Numbered from the stretch's first letter, positions 16,824 to 24,908 are shown. The stretch: 64,000 nucleotides of DNA from UMGS363 sp051881815 (GCA_051881815.1 JBJEQP010000075.1:124001-188000); one strand, 5' to 3'. Notes: generated by a model not told the origin, from the letters alone. Made by a program: numbers and translations.

Positions 16824-16991
16824 ATGTACGATCTTGACGAAATTGATTGTCCCGACTGCTGTGGCTCTGGTTATGATTTCAGTGATGGTGGTCAATGTGA
16901 CAGATGCAGTGGTCTTGGAAGAATTGACATTGAAGATGCAAGCTATTCCGAGCAAGCTGATTTTTTTAATAATCTCGGAAAAGACGACTAA
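16824..16991 (+). CDS. Small zinc-finger-like protein, 55 aa (DnaJ-type CxxCxGxG motifs)
   Basis: This short gene has a strong SD (GAGGAGG, 8 nt before ATG) and its own terminator at 17009-17045. The protein holds two Cys motifs: CPDCCGSG (residues 9-16) and CDRCSGLG (25-32). These are a half-set of the CxxCxGxG repeats of the DnaJ zinc-binding domain, giving one potential zinc site. The rest is strongly acidic and the protein ends in GKDD. No J-domain is present. It may be a small chaperone-like or regulatory zinc protein; the function is unknown. SD, motif and terminator together make a real gene likely. Confidence 0.8.
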   Translation: MYDLDEIDCPDCCGSGYDFSDGGQCDRCSGLGRIDIEDASYSEQADFFNNLGKDD

Positions 16992-17008
16992 AGCCAAATT
17001 AATTCTCT

Positions 17009-17045
17009 AATCAGTCCCATAAAACTTTCTGGGGCTGATTTTTTT
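17009..17045 (+). terminator. Terminator of the 55-aa gene
   Basis: A 10-bp stem (AATCAGTCCC at 17009-17018 with GGGGCTGATT at 17031-17040, one G-U pair) is followed by a seven-T run. Confidence 0.88.
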
Positions 17046-17046
17046 A

Positions 17047-17080
17047 TAAAAAAACACGCCGGATATTTCACCGACGTGTT
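17047..17080 (-). terminator. Terminator of glnN
   Basis: On the minus strand, AACACGTCGG (17071-17080) pairs with CCGGCGTGTT (17053-17062), with one G-U pair, and is followed by a T run. It faces the previous terminator, so each convergent gene has its own. Confidence 0.85.
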
Positions 17081-17105
17081 CATTAACATTTATTATAAGG
17101 GAGAT

Positions 17106-17136
17106 GGCGGATAGGTTCAGGGACAGCCTATCCGCC
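17106..17136. other. Strong hairpin in the glnN 3' region
   Basis: A perfect 10-bp inverted repeat (GGCGGATAGG with CCTATCCGCC) has an 11-nt loop, 110 bp past the glnN stop and before its terminator. No T run is next to it. It may be a 3' UTR structure, a processed sRNA stem or a remnant. No gene is evident in 17081-17245. Confidence 0.6.
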
Positions 17137-17245
17137 GCTGTAAAGTGAGTGATACCGACCAACGAATGGCATTTCCGCAAGCCGATATTCAATGTACGGA
17201 TACACGGTTCAGGCGCATATCCAACATCCCGTGGATGAGAAATTG

Positions 17246-19357
17246 TCAATTTTCTGTGAAGAGAAGCTGTGTATAGGTCGGGAAAGGCCAGATCTCTGCA
17301 GGAGTGATTGTCTCAAGCTCATCAACAACTGCTCTGAGGGACTGCATTGCGCTGAATACTTCTTCTCTGAAGAATCTTGCATTAGCAAGTGTATCGGTCT
17401 TTTCCTTGCTGTCGATAAGCTTGGAATCAAGGACATCAATACCTGCAACAACTTCGTTTGTGAGGGAAGAAACCTTATCAGCAAGCTTCTTTTCAGCATC
17501 GTAATTTACGCCGATCTCCTTCTTAGAAACCATGGAGTCTGCGAGCTGCTTGGAGAACTTGAATGCAGCAGGAACGATCTGCTTTTTAGCCATATCGAGC
17601 ATTGTAAGTGCTTCGATGTTTATGATCTTTGCATAGTTGTCGAGAAGGATCTCACGTCTGGACTCAACTTCTGTCTTGGTGAGTACCTTGAACTCTTCAA
17701 AGAGCTTGATGTTCTTTTCATCGTTATAATGCTCAACGGCATCAACGGTAGAAACGTAGTTCGGGAGTCCTCTCCTCTTTGCTTCTTCTACCCAAGCATC
17801 GTCATAGCCGTTGCCGTTGAAGATAACTCTCTTATGTTCCTTGATAGTCTTTACAAGGAGCTTGTTGAGGTCGTTTGCAAAATCTGTGGACTTTTCAAGT
17901 TCATCCGCAAATTCCTTAAATTCCTTTGCAACGATCGTGTTGAGGATGTAGTTTGTGCAGGAGATAGTATCTGCGGAACCGAGTGAACGGAATTCAAACT
18001 TGTTGCCTGTAAATGCGAAGGAAGAAGTTCTGTTTCGGTCTGTTGTATCCTTCGGGAAGTTAGGAAGCGCATCAACGCCGATAACAAATTCCTTATCCTT
18101 ATTTTCCTTGATCATTTTTCCGGATTCAAGAGCATCAACGATCTGCTGGAGCTCATCGCCGAGGAACATGGAAATGATTGCCGGAGGTGCTTCGTTTGCG
18201 CCAAGACGGTGGTCATTTCCTGCGGAAGCAACGGAGATTCTGAGGAGGTCAGCATATTCATCAACAGCCTTGATAACTGCACAGAGAACTGTGAGGAACT
18301 GGAAGTTTTCCTTCGGATTATCGCCCGGTTCAAGGAGGTTCTGTCCGTCATTTGTGGACATTGACCAGTTGTTGTGCTTACCCGAACCGTTTACACCTGC
18401 ATAGGGCTTTTCGTGAAGGAGGCATACAAAACCGTGACGGAGAGCAACCTTCTTCATGATCTCCATTGTAAGAGCGTTCTGGTCTGCAGCAACATTGGAG
18501 GTTGTGAAGATAGGAGCCATTTCATGCTGTGAAGGAGCAACCTCGTTATGCTTTGTCTTGGAATAGATACCAAGCTTCCAAAGCTCTTCATCGAGATCCT
18601 TCATATATTCCTGAACTCTTGTCTTGATATTGCCGAAGTAGTGATCTTCAAGCTCCTGACCCTTCGGAGCCTTTGCACCGAAAAGTGTTCTGCCTGTGAG
18701 GATAAGGTCTTCACGCTGATCGTAAAGCTTCTTGTCAACGAGGAAGTATTCCTGCTCCGGACCTACTGTTGTTGTAACTCTTGTAGCAGTTGTGTTGCCG
18801 AAAAGTCTTACGATACGGAGTGCCTGTTCGGAAAGAACTTCCATTGAACGGAGAAGCGGTGTTTTCTTATCGAGAATTTCGCCTGTATAAGAACAGAAAG
18901 CAGTAGGTATGTAAAGCGAACCGTCCTTAACGAATGCAGGTGAAGTCGGATCCCAAGCTGTATAGCCTCTTGCTTCAAATGTTGCACGAAGTCCGCCCGA
19001 GGGGAAAGATGATGCGTCAGGCTCGCCCTTGATGAGCTCTTTGCCCGAGAATTCCATAATTACCTTTCCGTCTGCCGTCGGAGAAATGAAGGAGTCATGC
19101 TTTTCAGCGGTAACGCCTGTCATCGGGTGGAACCAATGTGTATAATGTGTAGCACCTCTTTCAATAGCCCATTCCTTCATTGCGGAAGCAACAACTTCTG
19201 CAACATCGGTATCAAGCGGCGTGCCGAGCTGCTTTGTTTTAAGCAAGGACTTATAAACATTCTTCGGAAGTCTTGCCTTCATGATCTCTTCGTTAAATAC
19301 GTTGCATCCGAAATAATCGGGTACGCTCTTAACTCCCTGATAAACTGTTTCTGACAT
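17246..19357 (-). CDS. glnN: Glutamine synthetase type III
   Basis: The 703-aa enzyme has the length and motifs of the GSIII family: PEQEYFLVDKKLY, KHNEVAPSQHEMAPIF, NGSGKHNNWS and RLGANEAPPAIIS. It joins ammonium to glutamate at the cost of ATP. GSIII is common in Bacteroides, Clostridia and Ruminococcus and differs strongly from GlnA types I and II. A good SD (GGGAGG) precedes ATG 19357. A promoter and leader with a terminator hairpin upstream point to transcription attenuation. Confidence 0.97.
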   Translation of the reverse strand: MSETVYQGVKSVPDYFGCNVFNEEIMKARLPKNVYKSLLKTKQLGTPLDTDVAEVVASAMKEWAIERGATHYTHWFHPMTGVTAEKHDSFISPTADGKVIMEFSGKELIKGEPDASSFPSGGLRATFEARGYTAWDPTSPAFVKDGSLYIPTAFCSYTGEILDKKTPLLRSMEVLSEQALRIVRLFGNTTATRVTTTVGPEQEYFLVDKKLYDQREDLILTGRTLFGAKAPKGQELEDHYFGNIKTRVQEYMKDLDEELWKLGIYSKTKHNEVAPSQHEMAPIFTTSNVAADQNALTMEIMKKVALRHGFVCLLHEKPYAGVNGSGKHNNWSMSTNDGQNLLEPGDNPKENFQFLTVLCAVIKAVDEYADLLRISVASAGNDHRLGANEAPPAIISMFLGDELQQIVDALESGKMIKENKDKEFVIGVDALPNFPKDTTDRNRTSSFAFTGNKFEFRSLGSADTISCTNYILNTIVAKEFKEFADELEKSTDFANDLNKLLVKTIKEHKRVIFNGNGYDDAWVEEAKRRGLPNYVSTVDAVEHYNDEKNIKLFEEFKVLTKTEVESRREILLDNYAKIINIEALTMLDMAKKQIVPAAFKFSKQLADSMVSKKEIGVNYDAEKKLADKVSSLTNEVVAGIDVLDSKLIDSKEKTDTLANARFFREEVFSAMQSLRAVVDELETITPAEIWPFPTYTQLLFTEN

Positions 19358-19382
19358 AATATTTTCCTCCCAATCATTTTAA

Positions 19383-19432
19383 GAAAACAAAAAGGCACTT
19401 CAACAGACAGTTTACCCGTCTGCTGAAGCGCC
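19383..19432 (-). promoter_or_regulatory. Attenuator hairpin in the glnN leader
   Basis: On the minus-strand RNA, GGCGCUUCAGCAGAC (19432-19418) pairs with GUCUGUUGAAGUGCC (19408-19394) over 15 bp with two G-U wobbles, followed by UUUUUGUUUUC. The wobbles become A-C mismatches in plus-strand RNA, so the structure is built for the glnN transcript. It lies ~22 nt after the predicted transcription start and ~25 nt before the glnN SD and start, so it must be bypassed for glnN expression. No second (ANTAR-type) hairpin is obvious. Confidence 0.8.
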
Positions 19433-19461
19433 ATTGCTTCTTGTTTTTTGATTACAGTTAC

Positions 19462-19490
19462 ATAATACACTATAAATTTCGATTTGTCAA
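19462..19490 (-). promoter_or_regulatory. Promoter of glnN
   Basis: On the minus strand, a consensus TTGACA (19485-19490) and TATTAT (19462-19467) are 17 bp apart. The predicted transcription start is near 19455, which gives a leader of ~100 nt carrying the attenuator. Confidence 0.8.
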
Positions 19491-19620
19491 TACCCTTTTC
19501 GAAATTTTGCAGAGAAAATTTTCAATTCTTGCAAAATAACTGCTTTTTTTACTAAAGTTGTCATAATTTTAGTCATTTTTGAAATATTTTATATAAAACA
19601 TTGCAATTTAATGATATATA

Positions 19621-19965
19621 CTATTGTTTTTTATTTTCAATAAGTGCTTTTGCAAAAATCCTTAACAATTCTTCAGCGTATGGCAGATTCTTCTCTTCTA
19701 TCAAAGAAAGTTTCTCATTTATTTCTCTGTAATTTTCATTCTCGGTCTTTTCTTTTCCAAAAATCAAATAATCAGCCGACACCGAAAACATTTCACAAAT
19801 TTTTATAAGGGTTTCAATAGACATTCCCCTATTTCCTAGTTCAATGTCAGCGGCAAATCTTACGGATATTTCCATTTTTTCAGCGAATTGCTCACGAGTA
19901 TAACCCAGCAGTTCTCGATGTTGCCGTATTCTTCTTCCTATCTCCTTATTCATCTTTTTATCCAT
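19621..19965 (-). CDS. XRE-family HTH transcriptional regulator
   Basis: The 114-aa protein has an N-terminal Cro/CI-type HTH (IGRRIRQHRELLGYTREQFAEKMEIS, with recognition around VRFAADIELGNRG) and a helical C-terminal tail without other known domains. The start follows GAGGTGAT. It is divergent from the 111-aa acidic protein, with 124 bp between them containing a consensus promoter for that gene, so it probably represses that promoter and/or itself. The codon use and AT content are more AT-rich than the flanking housekeeping genes, which suggests an accessory locus. Confidence 0.88.
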   Translation of the reverse strand: MDKKMNKEIGRRIRQHRELLGYTREQFAEKMEISVRFAADIELGNRGMSIETLIKICEMFSVSADYLIFGKEKTENENYREINEKLSLIEEKNLPYAEELLRIFAKALIENKKQ

Positions 19966-20027
19966 TTAATCACCTCATAATAATATGATACTATGAGCAT
20001 TATTATATGTTAATGAGCTTAGAGCTA

Positions 20028-20056
20028 TTGACAAAGATGAATTTTAAGCGTATAAT
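20028..20056 (+). promoter_or_regulatory. Consensus promoter of the acidic-protein gene
   Basis: Perfect TTGACA (20028-20033) and TATAAT (20051-20056) hexamers are 17 bp apart. Two ATGAGC direct repeats, about 20 bp apart, lie just upstream (near 19994 and 20013) and could be operator half-sites for the divergent XRE regulator. Confidence 0.85.
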
Positions 20057-20089
20057 ATACTTAAAGTAACATAACTGGGGGTATCACAA

Positions 20090-20425
20090 ATGAATAAGAA
20101 AGTCAAAAAAGCATTATATCTTACAGGCGAAGTAGCACTTCATATCTGTGGTTTTACTTCAGGGTTTATTTCATCTATGGCAGAATCTACAGCAAAATCT
20201 GCTAGAAGTATGGACAATCCTGCGGACGAAGCGTTTGATGCATTATCGGAAACAACACGAAACATTTCAGATCATTTACACGAATGCGCCCGTAATTTGA
20301 CAGAAAAAAGACATTCAATTGATAATGATAACTTCGCAAACTACTTTTCCAATAATAATGATTCTGATGAAGAATATGAGGATTCGGAAGAAAACGCTCA
20401 AAACGATTATGATGAATATGATTGA
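20090..20425 (+). CDS. Hypothetical small protein with acidic C-terminal tail, 111 aa
   Basis: I do not recognise this protein. The N-terminal ~50 residues are basic to neutral with one weakly hydrophobic stretch (LTGEVALHICGFTSGFISSM). The middle is helical and polar. The last ~30 residues are a run of Asp, Glu and Asn, unusual for this genome. The start is ATG 20090 after GGGGGT. It is expressed from a consensus promoter and divergent from an XRE regulator, and is followed by a small Cys-motif gene and a terminator. The arrangement recalls small regulated accessory modules. Confidence 0.75.
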   Translation: MNKKVKKALYLTGEVALHICGFTSGFISSMAESTAKSARSMDNPADEAFDALSETTRNISDHLHECARNLTEKRHSIDNDNFANYFSNNNDSDEEYEDSEENAQNDYDEYD

Positions 20426-20461
20426 TTTCATATCATAAAAAATGAAAAGGAGTACTAAACT

Positions 20462-20620
20462 ATGCTTGAAAAGAAAGAAATTCGCACTATCCAATACAAA
20501 TGCAGATTTTGCGGAAAAACTCAAACGAGAAGTGCAAATGCAGGCAAACCCGACCCTGGAACTTGCCCACGAAAATCAAACGGAGGTCCGCATACTTGGA
20601 TAATTAACCGCAAATACTAA
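20462..20620 (+). CDS. Small zinc-ribbon-like protein, 52 aa
   Basis: This short gene has an AAAAGGAG SD before ATG 20462 and a strong terminator after the stop. The protein is basic and has a Cys pair in YKCRFCGKT (C14, C17), then C35 and H44 in TCPRKSNGGPHTW. These are four possible zinc ligands in a treble-clef or ribbon-like pattern. Similar small proteins (CxxCG, then GxC, then HxW) occur in many bacteria and mobile elements without a known role. It is cotranscribed with the acidic protein 36 bp upstream. Confidence 0.8.
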   Translation: MLEKKEIRTIQYKCRFCGKTQTRSANAGKPDPGTCPRKSNGGPHTWIINRKY

Positions 20621-20622
20621 AA

Positions 20623-20665
20623 ATCGGCAGGTTTGCAAAAATGCAGACCTGCCGATAACTTTTTA
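20623..20665 (+). terminator. Terminator of the small accessory operon
   Basis: A stem of ~14 bp (ATCGGCAGGT...TGCA at 20623-20636 with the complement at 20642-20656) has a short loop and is followed by a TTTTT stretch. Confidence 0.88.
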
Positions 20666-20788
20666 CCCTATACTTACGCAATAAATCCGTTAAGATTTCT
20701 CGGGAACATTAATGAACTTTACGGAGATTATCTATAATTCAAAAAGAAGGGTTTCGGCGAAGAGTACAAAGGTTGTTTTGCCGTTTTG

Positions 20789-20827
20789 AAAAAATAACAA
20801 GCGGAGCCTGCTTTTTTGCAAACTCCG
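20789..20827 (-). terminator. Probable terminator of the PLP enzyme gene
   Basis: On the minus strand, CGGAGTTTGC (20827-20818) pairs with GCAGGCTCCG (20811-20802), including two G-T pairs. A T6 run follows at a distance of ~7 nt. It lies just past the stop codon at 20835. The distance weakens the call. Confidence 0.55.
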
Positions 20828-20834
20828 TCGATTA

Positions 20835-22133
20835 TTACATTATCCTTACACAATGCTTGTCATACATTTCCTGAATGGCTGTAAGAATTCCCAGTCTTGC
20901 AACGGGGAATGTCAGACCGCCCTGAACATAAGCTGCGAAAGGTTCACGGAGAGGAGCGTCAGCCGAAAGCTCGATGGAGGCTCCCATATTAAATGCACCT
21001 GCCGCCATGATGACTTGGGAATCATAGCCCGGCATATCCCACGGCTCGGGGGTAACATAACTGTCGATCGGCGAGCCCTTCTGAATACCCTGACAGAATG
21101 CGATAAGGTTCTCGGGATTTTTCATAAGAACGGTAGTGATGATATCTCCCCTCTTTGCGCCCTGCGCAGGAAGGCACTCAAAACCGAGCATAGTCATTAT
21201 CTTACCTGTAAAGATAGCTGTCTTTACAGCATTGCAAACGACCTCGGGAGCCATAAGAAGTCCCTGATACATAGGCTTGTTCTGATTAAGCGTACATCCG
21301 ACCTCTTTACCCATTCCAACGCAGGTCATTCTGTAGGAACAAAGCTCAACGAGCTTCTTTTTGCCTGCAATATAACCGCCTGTTTCGGCAATACCTGCAC
21401 CGGGGTTTTTAATAAGTGAACCGATTATAAGATCTGCACCGACAGATAGCGGCTCCGATTCCTCAACGAATTCACCATAGCAGTTATCGACCATTATAAT
21501 AGCATTCGGATTTGCATTTTTTACGCTTTTAACGATCTCTGCAATATTTTCAACAGTAAGCGTAGGACGAAGAGCATATCCTCTTGAGCGCTGTATGTAC
21601 GCTACCTTTGCATCCTTTACCTTCATAAAAATATCAGCGAGATTCGGCTTTCCGTCAGGAAGAAAATCAACCTGATCGTAATTTACTCCGAAATCCTTGA
21701 GAGAGCCGTTTCCGTTTCCTCTTATACCGATAACTTCTTCAAGAGTATCATAAGGCTTGCCTGTCAAGCTGACAAGCTTGTCACCCGTCCTGAGTACGCC
21801 GAAAAGTGCGACTGTGAGTGCGTGTGTTCCCGAAACGAATGAATGGCGCACAAGAGCATCTTCCGCACCCATAACTTCGGCATAGACCTTATCAAGAGTA
21901 TCTCTGCCAACGTCGTCATAACCATAACCTGTCGTTCCGCCAAGACAAGCTGTGCTAACTTTATTGTTGATAAACGCATAAAGCACCTTTTCGCTGTTCT
22001 TACGGGCGATCTTTTCTGCGAGAGCAAATTCTTCGCTGCACTCGGCTTCTGCCTTTTCAGCAAGCTTTAGGATCCTCTCTTCAAACTCAAAGCCCTTTTT
22101 AACAACAGGCTTCGGATCAAATATTTCTGCCAT
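20835..22133 (-). CDS. PLP-dependent methionine gamma-lyase-like / aluminium resistance family protein
   Basis: The 432-aa protein belongs to the fold-type I PLP family annotated as 'aluminium resistance protein' or methionine gamma-lyase family (the YnbB group). Recognisable blocks are TGYGYDDVGRDTLDKVYAEVMGAE, VRHSFVSGTHALT, MVDNCYGEFVE and the putative PLP-lysine region GSLIKNPGAGIAETGGYIAG. The true substrate is not established for the family; a C-S lyase on sulfur amino acids is the usual proposal. It is followed after 20 bp by a GNAT gene upstream on the same strand, and a hairpin follows its stop. Confidence 0.88.
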   Translation of the reverse strand: MAEIFDPKPVVKKGFEFEERILKLAEKAEAECSEEFALAEKIARKNSEKVLYAFINNKVSTACLGGTTGYGYDDVGRDTLDKVYAEVMGAEDALVRHSFVSGTHALTVALFGVLRTGDKLVSLTGKPYDTLEEVIGIRGNGNGSLKDFGVNYDQVDFLPDGKPNLADIFMKVKDAKVAYIQRSRGYALRPTLTVENIAEIVKSVKNANPNAIIMVDNCYGEFVEESEPLSVGADLIIGSLIKNPGAGIAETGGYIAGKKKLVELCSYRMTCVGMGKEVGCTLNQNKPMYQGLLMAPEVVCNAVKTAIFTGKIMTMLGFECLPAQGAKRGDIITTVLMKNPENLIAFCQGIQKGSPIDSYVTPEPWDMPGYDSQVIMAAGAFNMGASIELSADAPLREPFAAYVQGGLTFPVARLGILTAIQEMYDKHCVRIM

Positions 22134-22153
22134 TTTTTCAACCTCTTATCATA

Positions 22154-22861
22154 TCAAAATTTCATTTCATAAACTATATCTGTAAGGATCTTTTCAAATC
22201 CAAGCGACCGATAGAATGTATACCGTTCAGGTTTGCTGTAAAGATATACTTCTTTACACTCTTTTTCATATTTCTCACAAAGCCATTTTAAAAGCCTTGA
22301 AGCATTGCCCTGTCCTCTGTCCGAATTTGCAGTTGCAATATGCGCCAGAAAAACAAATCCGTTTATATCAAAAGCTTTCGTGGCAGTTGTTGTTTTATAA
22401 AGGAAAATATCGGAAATACCGTGTCGTATCCTATGCGAGATATCGACATACCATTCGTCAAATTCGTTTATCCCGAACGCCTCCGATATTATTGGGAAAG
22501 AATCAGCTATAAAGCTGTTACACTTTACATCAAGGCTTTCTTCGCAGGATAAGCCTTTCGGCGCTCTGAACAATGTTCTCTCTGTCCGAACATAATCATC
22601 GTCCAAAGTCAAGAGAATGTCATCCGGAACTTCGACCGTCACGGGACAAAGCATCTGTATAAAGCCTTCCAATTCGTTTTTGTCAAAGCTTCCGTCTGCT
22701 GTCATTGTACTATTATAAATGAGTATCGTTCCGCCAACATCATTTTTATACAGCTTGCAAAAGTCATAGCTTGTACCGTAAGCGTCAAGCAGAGAACGAA
22801 TCTTATAGCCGTAATAGGTTTCCGAAAGTCTTACATCGGTGTCATATATCCGCTTTATCAA
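22154..22861 (-). CDS. GNAT-family N-acetyltransferase
   Basis: The protein is ~235 aa from the chosen start. The GNAT motif A lies near the C terminus (FLAHIATANSDRGQGNASRLLKWL), followed by YTFYRSLGFEK. The N-terminal half is a poorly conserved region, so the substrate is unknown. I chose a TTG start at 22861 that overlaps the TGA stop of the upstream M42 gene (TTGA) and lies ~10 nt after AAAAAAGG. The longer reading from 22960 would duplicate 100 bp of the peptidase gene in another frame. Confidence 0.78.
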   Translation of the reverse strand: MIKRIYDTDVRLSETYYGYKIRSLLDAYGTSYDFCKLYKNDVGGTILIYNSTMTADGSFDKNELEGFIQMLCPVTVEVPDDILLTLDDDYVRTERTLFRAPKGLSCEESLDVKCNSFIADSFPIISEAFGINEFDEWYVDISHRIRHGISDIFLYKTTTATKAFDINGFVFLAHIATANSDRGQGNASRLLKWLCEKYEKECKEVYLYSKPERYTFYRSLGFEKILTDIVYEMKF

Positions 22862-23877
22862 AGCTCGCACACCTTTTTTATCATAAGCTCGGCAAGCTTC
22901 AGCGAATTTTCCATATCGGAAAACCTTGCCGCACTCGCCGGAGAATGAAGATAACGGCACGGTATAGAGATAGCAAGCGTTCTTACGCCGCCTTTTGTAA
23001 TGTGTATTGCTCCGCTGTCATTGCCGCCTGCGACCATAGTTTTCGTCTGCCACGGAATATTGTTTTCAGCGGCGGTTTGCTTTGATATCTCAAATAATTC
23101 ACGGTCATATATGGTCGAACGATCCATATATGAAACAACAGGACCCTTTCCAAGCTCGCAGCAGCGTTCAGCACCGCTTGCAAGAGGGATATCAGCAGCA
23201 GTTGTCGATTCAAGAACGATCGCAAAGTCAGGCTCAACTGTAAAGGCAGCTGCCCTTGCACCTCTCAAACCGACTTCTTCCTGAACTACGAATGTAAAAG
23301 TTACATCATATTCAAGCTCACTGTTAATAAGCATTATCATTACCGCACAGCCGAAACGGTCATCTATCGCTTTTGAGCAAAGCATATCCTCACCGAGCGT
23401 CAATATCTCCGAATCAAAATAAGCATAGTCGCCGAGCGAAACAAGCTTCTCGGTTTCTTCCTTGCTCTCTGTTCCGATATCAATATAGAGTCCCGAAAAT
23501 TCAGCCGCCTTGTTCCTTTCGGATGAGGAAAGATTGTGAACAGCCTTTGAACCTATAACACCGTGAATGTCGCCTATGCGGACATTTCTGCCGATAACGA
23601 CCCTTGCGTCAATTCCTCCGACAGGCGAAAAGGTCAGCGTACCGTCCGATTTTACGGAGGTAACGATCAATCCAACTTCATCCATGTGAGCAGATATCAT
23701 AAGCTTTTTCGCAGGTGTTTTTTTACCCTTTTTATAAGCAATAATATTTCCGAGATTATCGACCTTGTATTCGCACCTGTCCTTTATCTTTTCAATGATA
23801 TATTCACGAACCCTTTTTTCATCGCCCGAAGTACCGTTAATAGCGCATAGCTCCTTTAAAAGTGAAGTGAACTCCAT
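22858..23877 (-). CDS. M42-family aminopeptidase (first of a tandem pair)
   Basis: The ~339-aa co-catalytic metallopeptidase has metal ligands in SAHMDEVG, KAIDDRFG and QEEVGLRGA, plus a late LHSPAS. The family acts as glutamyl or leucyl aminopeptidase in large cytosolic tetrahedral complexes. ATG 23877 is chosen after AAGGAGGTG; an in-frame ATG at 23952 lies within the upstream gene. It follows a second M42 gene by 1 bp and shares its overall length, so the pair looks like an old duplication. Confidence 0.92.
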   Translation of the reverse strand: MEFTSLLKELCAINGTSGDEKRVREYIIEKIKDRCEYKVDNLGNIIAYKKGKKTPAKKLMISAHMDEVGLIVTSVKSDGTLTFSPVGGIDARVVIGRNVRIGDIHGVIGSKAVHNLSSSERNKAAEFSGLYIDIGTESKEETEKLVSLGDYAYFDSEILTLGEDMLCSKAIDDRFGCAVMIMLINSELEYDVTFTFVVQEEVGLRGARAAAFTVEPDFAIVLESTTAADIPLASGAERCCELGKGPVVSYMDRSTIYDRELFEISKQTAAENNIPWQTKTMVAGGNDSGAIHITKGGVRTLAISIPCRYLHSPASAARFSDMENSLKLAELMIKKVCEL

Positions 23878-23878
23878 T

Positions 23879-24898
23879 TCAGCGCACCTCCTTGATATAT
23901 GCGGCGATAAGCTTCGCAGTGTTTTCAACATCCGATACAGAAATAACTTCAACAGGTGTGTGCATATATTTCAGCGGTATTGACAATGTAACAGCCTTTA
24001 CACCGCCTGCATTCGCAGAAAATCTGTCGGCATTGGTTCCCGTTTCATCGTTCATAACTTCGATCTGATACGGAATGTTGTTTTTGACGGCAGTTTCCTT
24101 CATTCTGTCAGAAAGCTCACGGTCAAGCGTCGGTGCAAAGCCGATCATTGTGCCCTTACCCATTTTTCCGCATTTCAGCTCCGAATCATCGGGAGTAAGC
24201 GCAAAGCTTACATCAACGGCTATCGCAATATCTGGATCAACATCATAAGCTCCGATCTTTGCTCCCCTCTCGCCTACTTCCTCCTGCGAAGAAAACATTA
24301 CTGTATATGAGCAATTGAGCGGTTCATTTTTCAGCATTTCAGCCGTACGGAGCAGACAAGCAACGCCGCAGCGGTCATCGAGAGCTGCGCCCGATATCCT
24401 GTCGCCCTGCATATCACGGCATTTCTGCAGGAAAACTATTTTATCTCCCTGTGAGATGACCTTTTCGGCTTCTTCCTTTGTCATTCCAACATCAATGCAG
24501 ATATCGGAATACTCGGGAACCTTGCCCTCATCGGACTTCTTTTCAAGGTGAGGAGGGATAGAGCATATCACGCCGAAAATTTCTTTTTTTCCGAGTATCT
24601 TCACCTGCTGCGCAAGCAAAAGACGTCTGTCTATACCGCCGCAGTTTGCTATTTTTACAAAGCCGTCATCGGTAATATAGGTCACAACAAAGCCGATCTG
24701 GTCAATATGCGCATCGAGAAGGATATGCGGCTTTCCCTTTTCACGCTTGCCGAAATTACCGAAAACACAGTTGTTTTTTATATAGCAATCGTCAGTAAAT
24801 TCTTTCAGATATCCGAGCGCAAGCTTTGCGGCACTGTCTTCGTCACCCGAAACACCGCTGCTGTCTGCAAGGCTCTTTATAACTTCTTTCAGATCCAT
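23879..24898 (-). CDS. M42-family aminopeptidase (second of a tandem pair)
   Basis: The 339-aa paralogue of the adjacent gene has metal-binding motifs DAHIDQIGFVV, AALDDRCGVA, QEEVGERGAK and LKYMHTPVE. The two proteins are clearly diverged, which suggests different peptide preferences or a hetero-oligomer. It follows murD by 10 bp on the same strand. Together with the M18 enzyme at 7.5-8.9 kb, the window holds three related clan MH aminopeptidases. Confidence 0.92.
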   Translation of the reverse strand: MDLKEVIKSLADSSGVSGDEDSAAKLALGYLKEFTDDCYIKNNCVFGNFGKREKGKPHILLDAHIDQIGFVVTYITDDGFVKIANCGGIDRRLLLAQQVKILGKKEIFGVICSIPPHLEKKSDEGKVPEYSDICIDVGMTKEEAEKVISQGDKIVFLQKCRDMQGDRISGAALDDRCGVACLLRTAEMLKNEPLNCSYTVMFSSQEEVGERGAKIGAYDVDPDIAIAVDVSFALTPDDSELKCGKMGKGTMIGFAPTLDRELSDRMKETAVKNNIPYQIEVMNDETGTNADRFSANAGGVKAVTLSIPLKYMHTPVEVISVSDVENTAKLIAAYIKEVR

Positions 24899-24908
24899 TT
24901 TCTTTTCC

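Noticed and set aside
17103..17150. Tiny plus-strand frame starting at ATG 17104 after AAGGGAG
   Set aside because: Only 14 codons, the SD is too close to the ATG, and it consists mainly of the hairpin; likely chance.
17007..17249. 80-codon minus-strand frame past the end of glnN
   Set aside because: It runs through the glnN terminator, a hairpin and the terminator of the opposing gene, with no SD.
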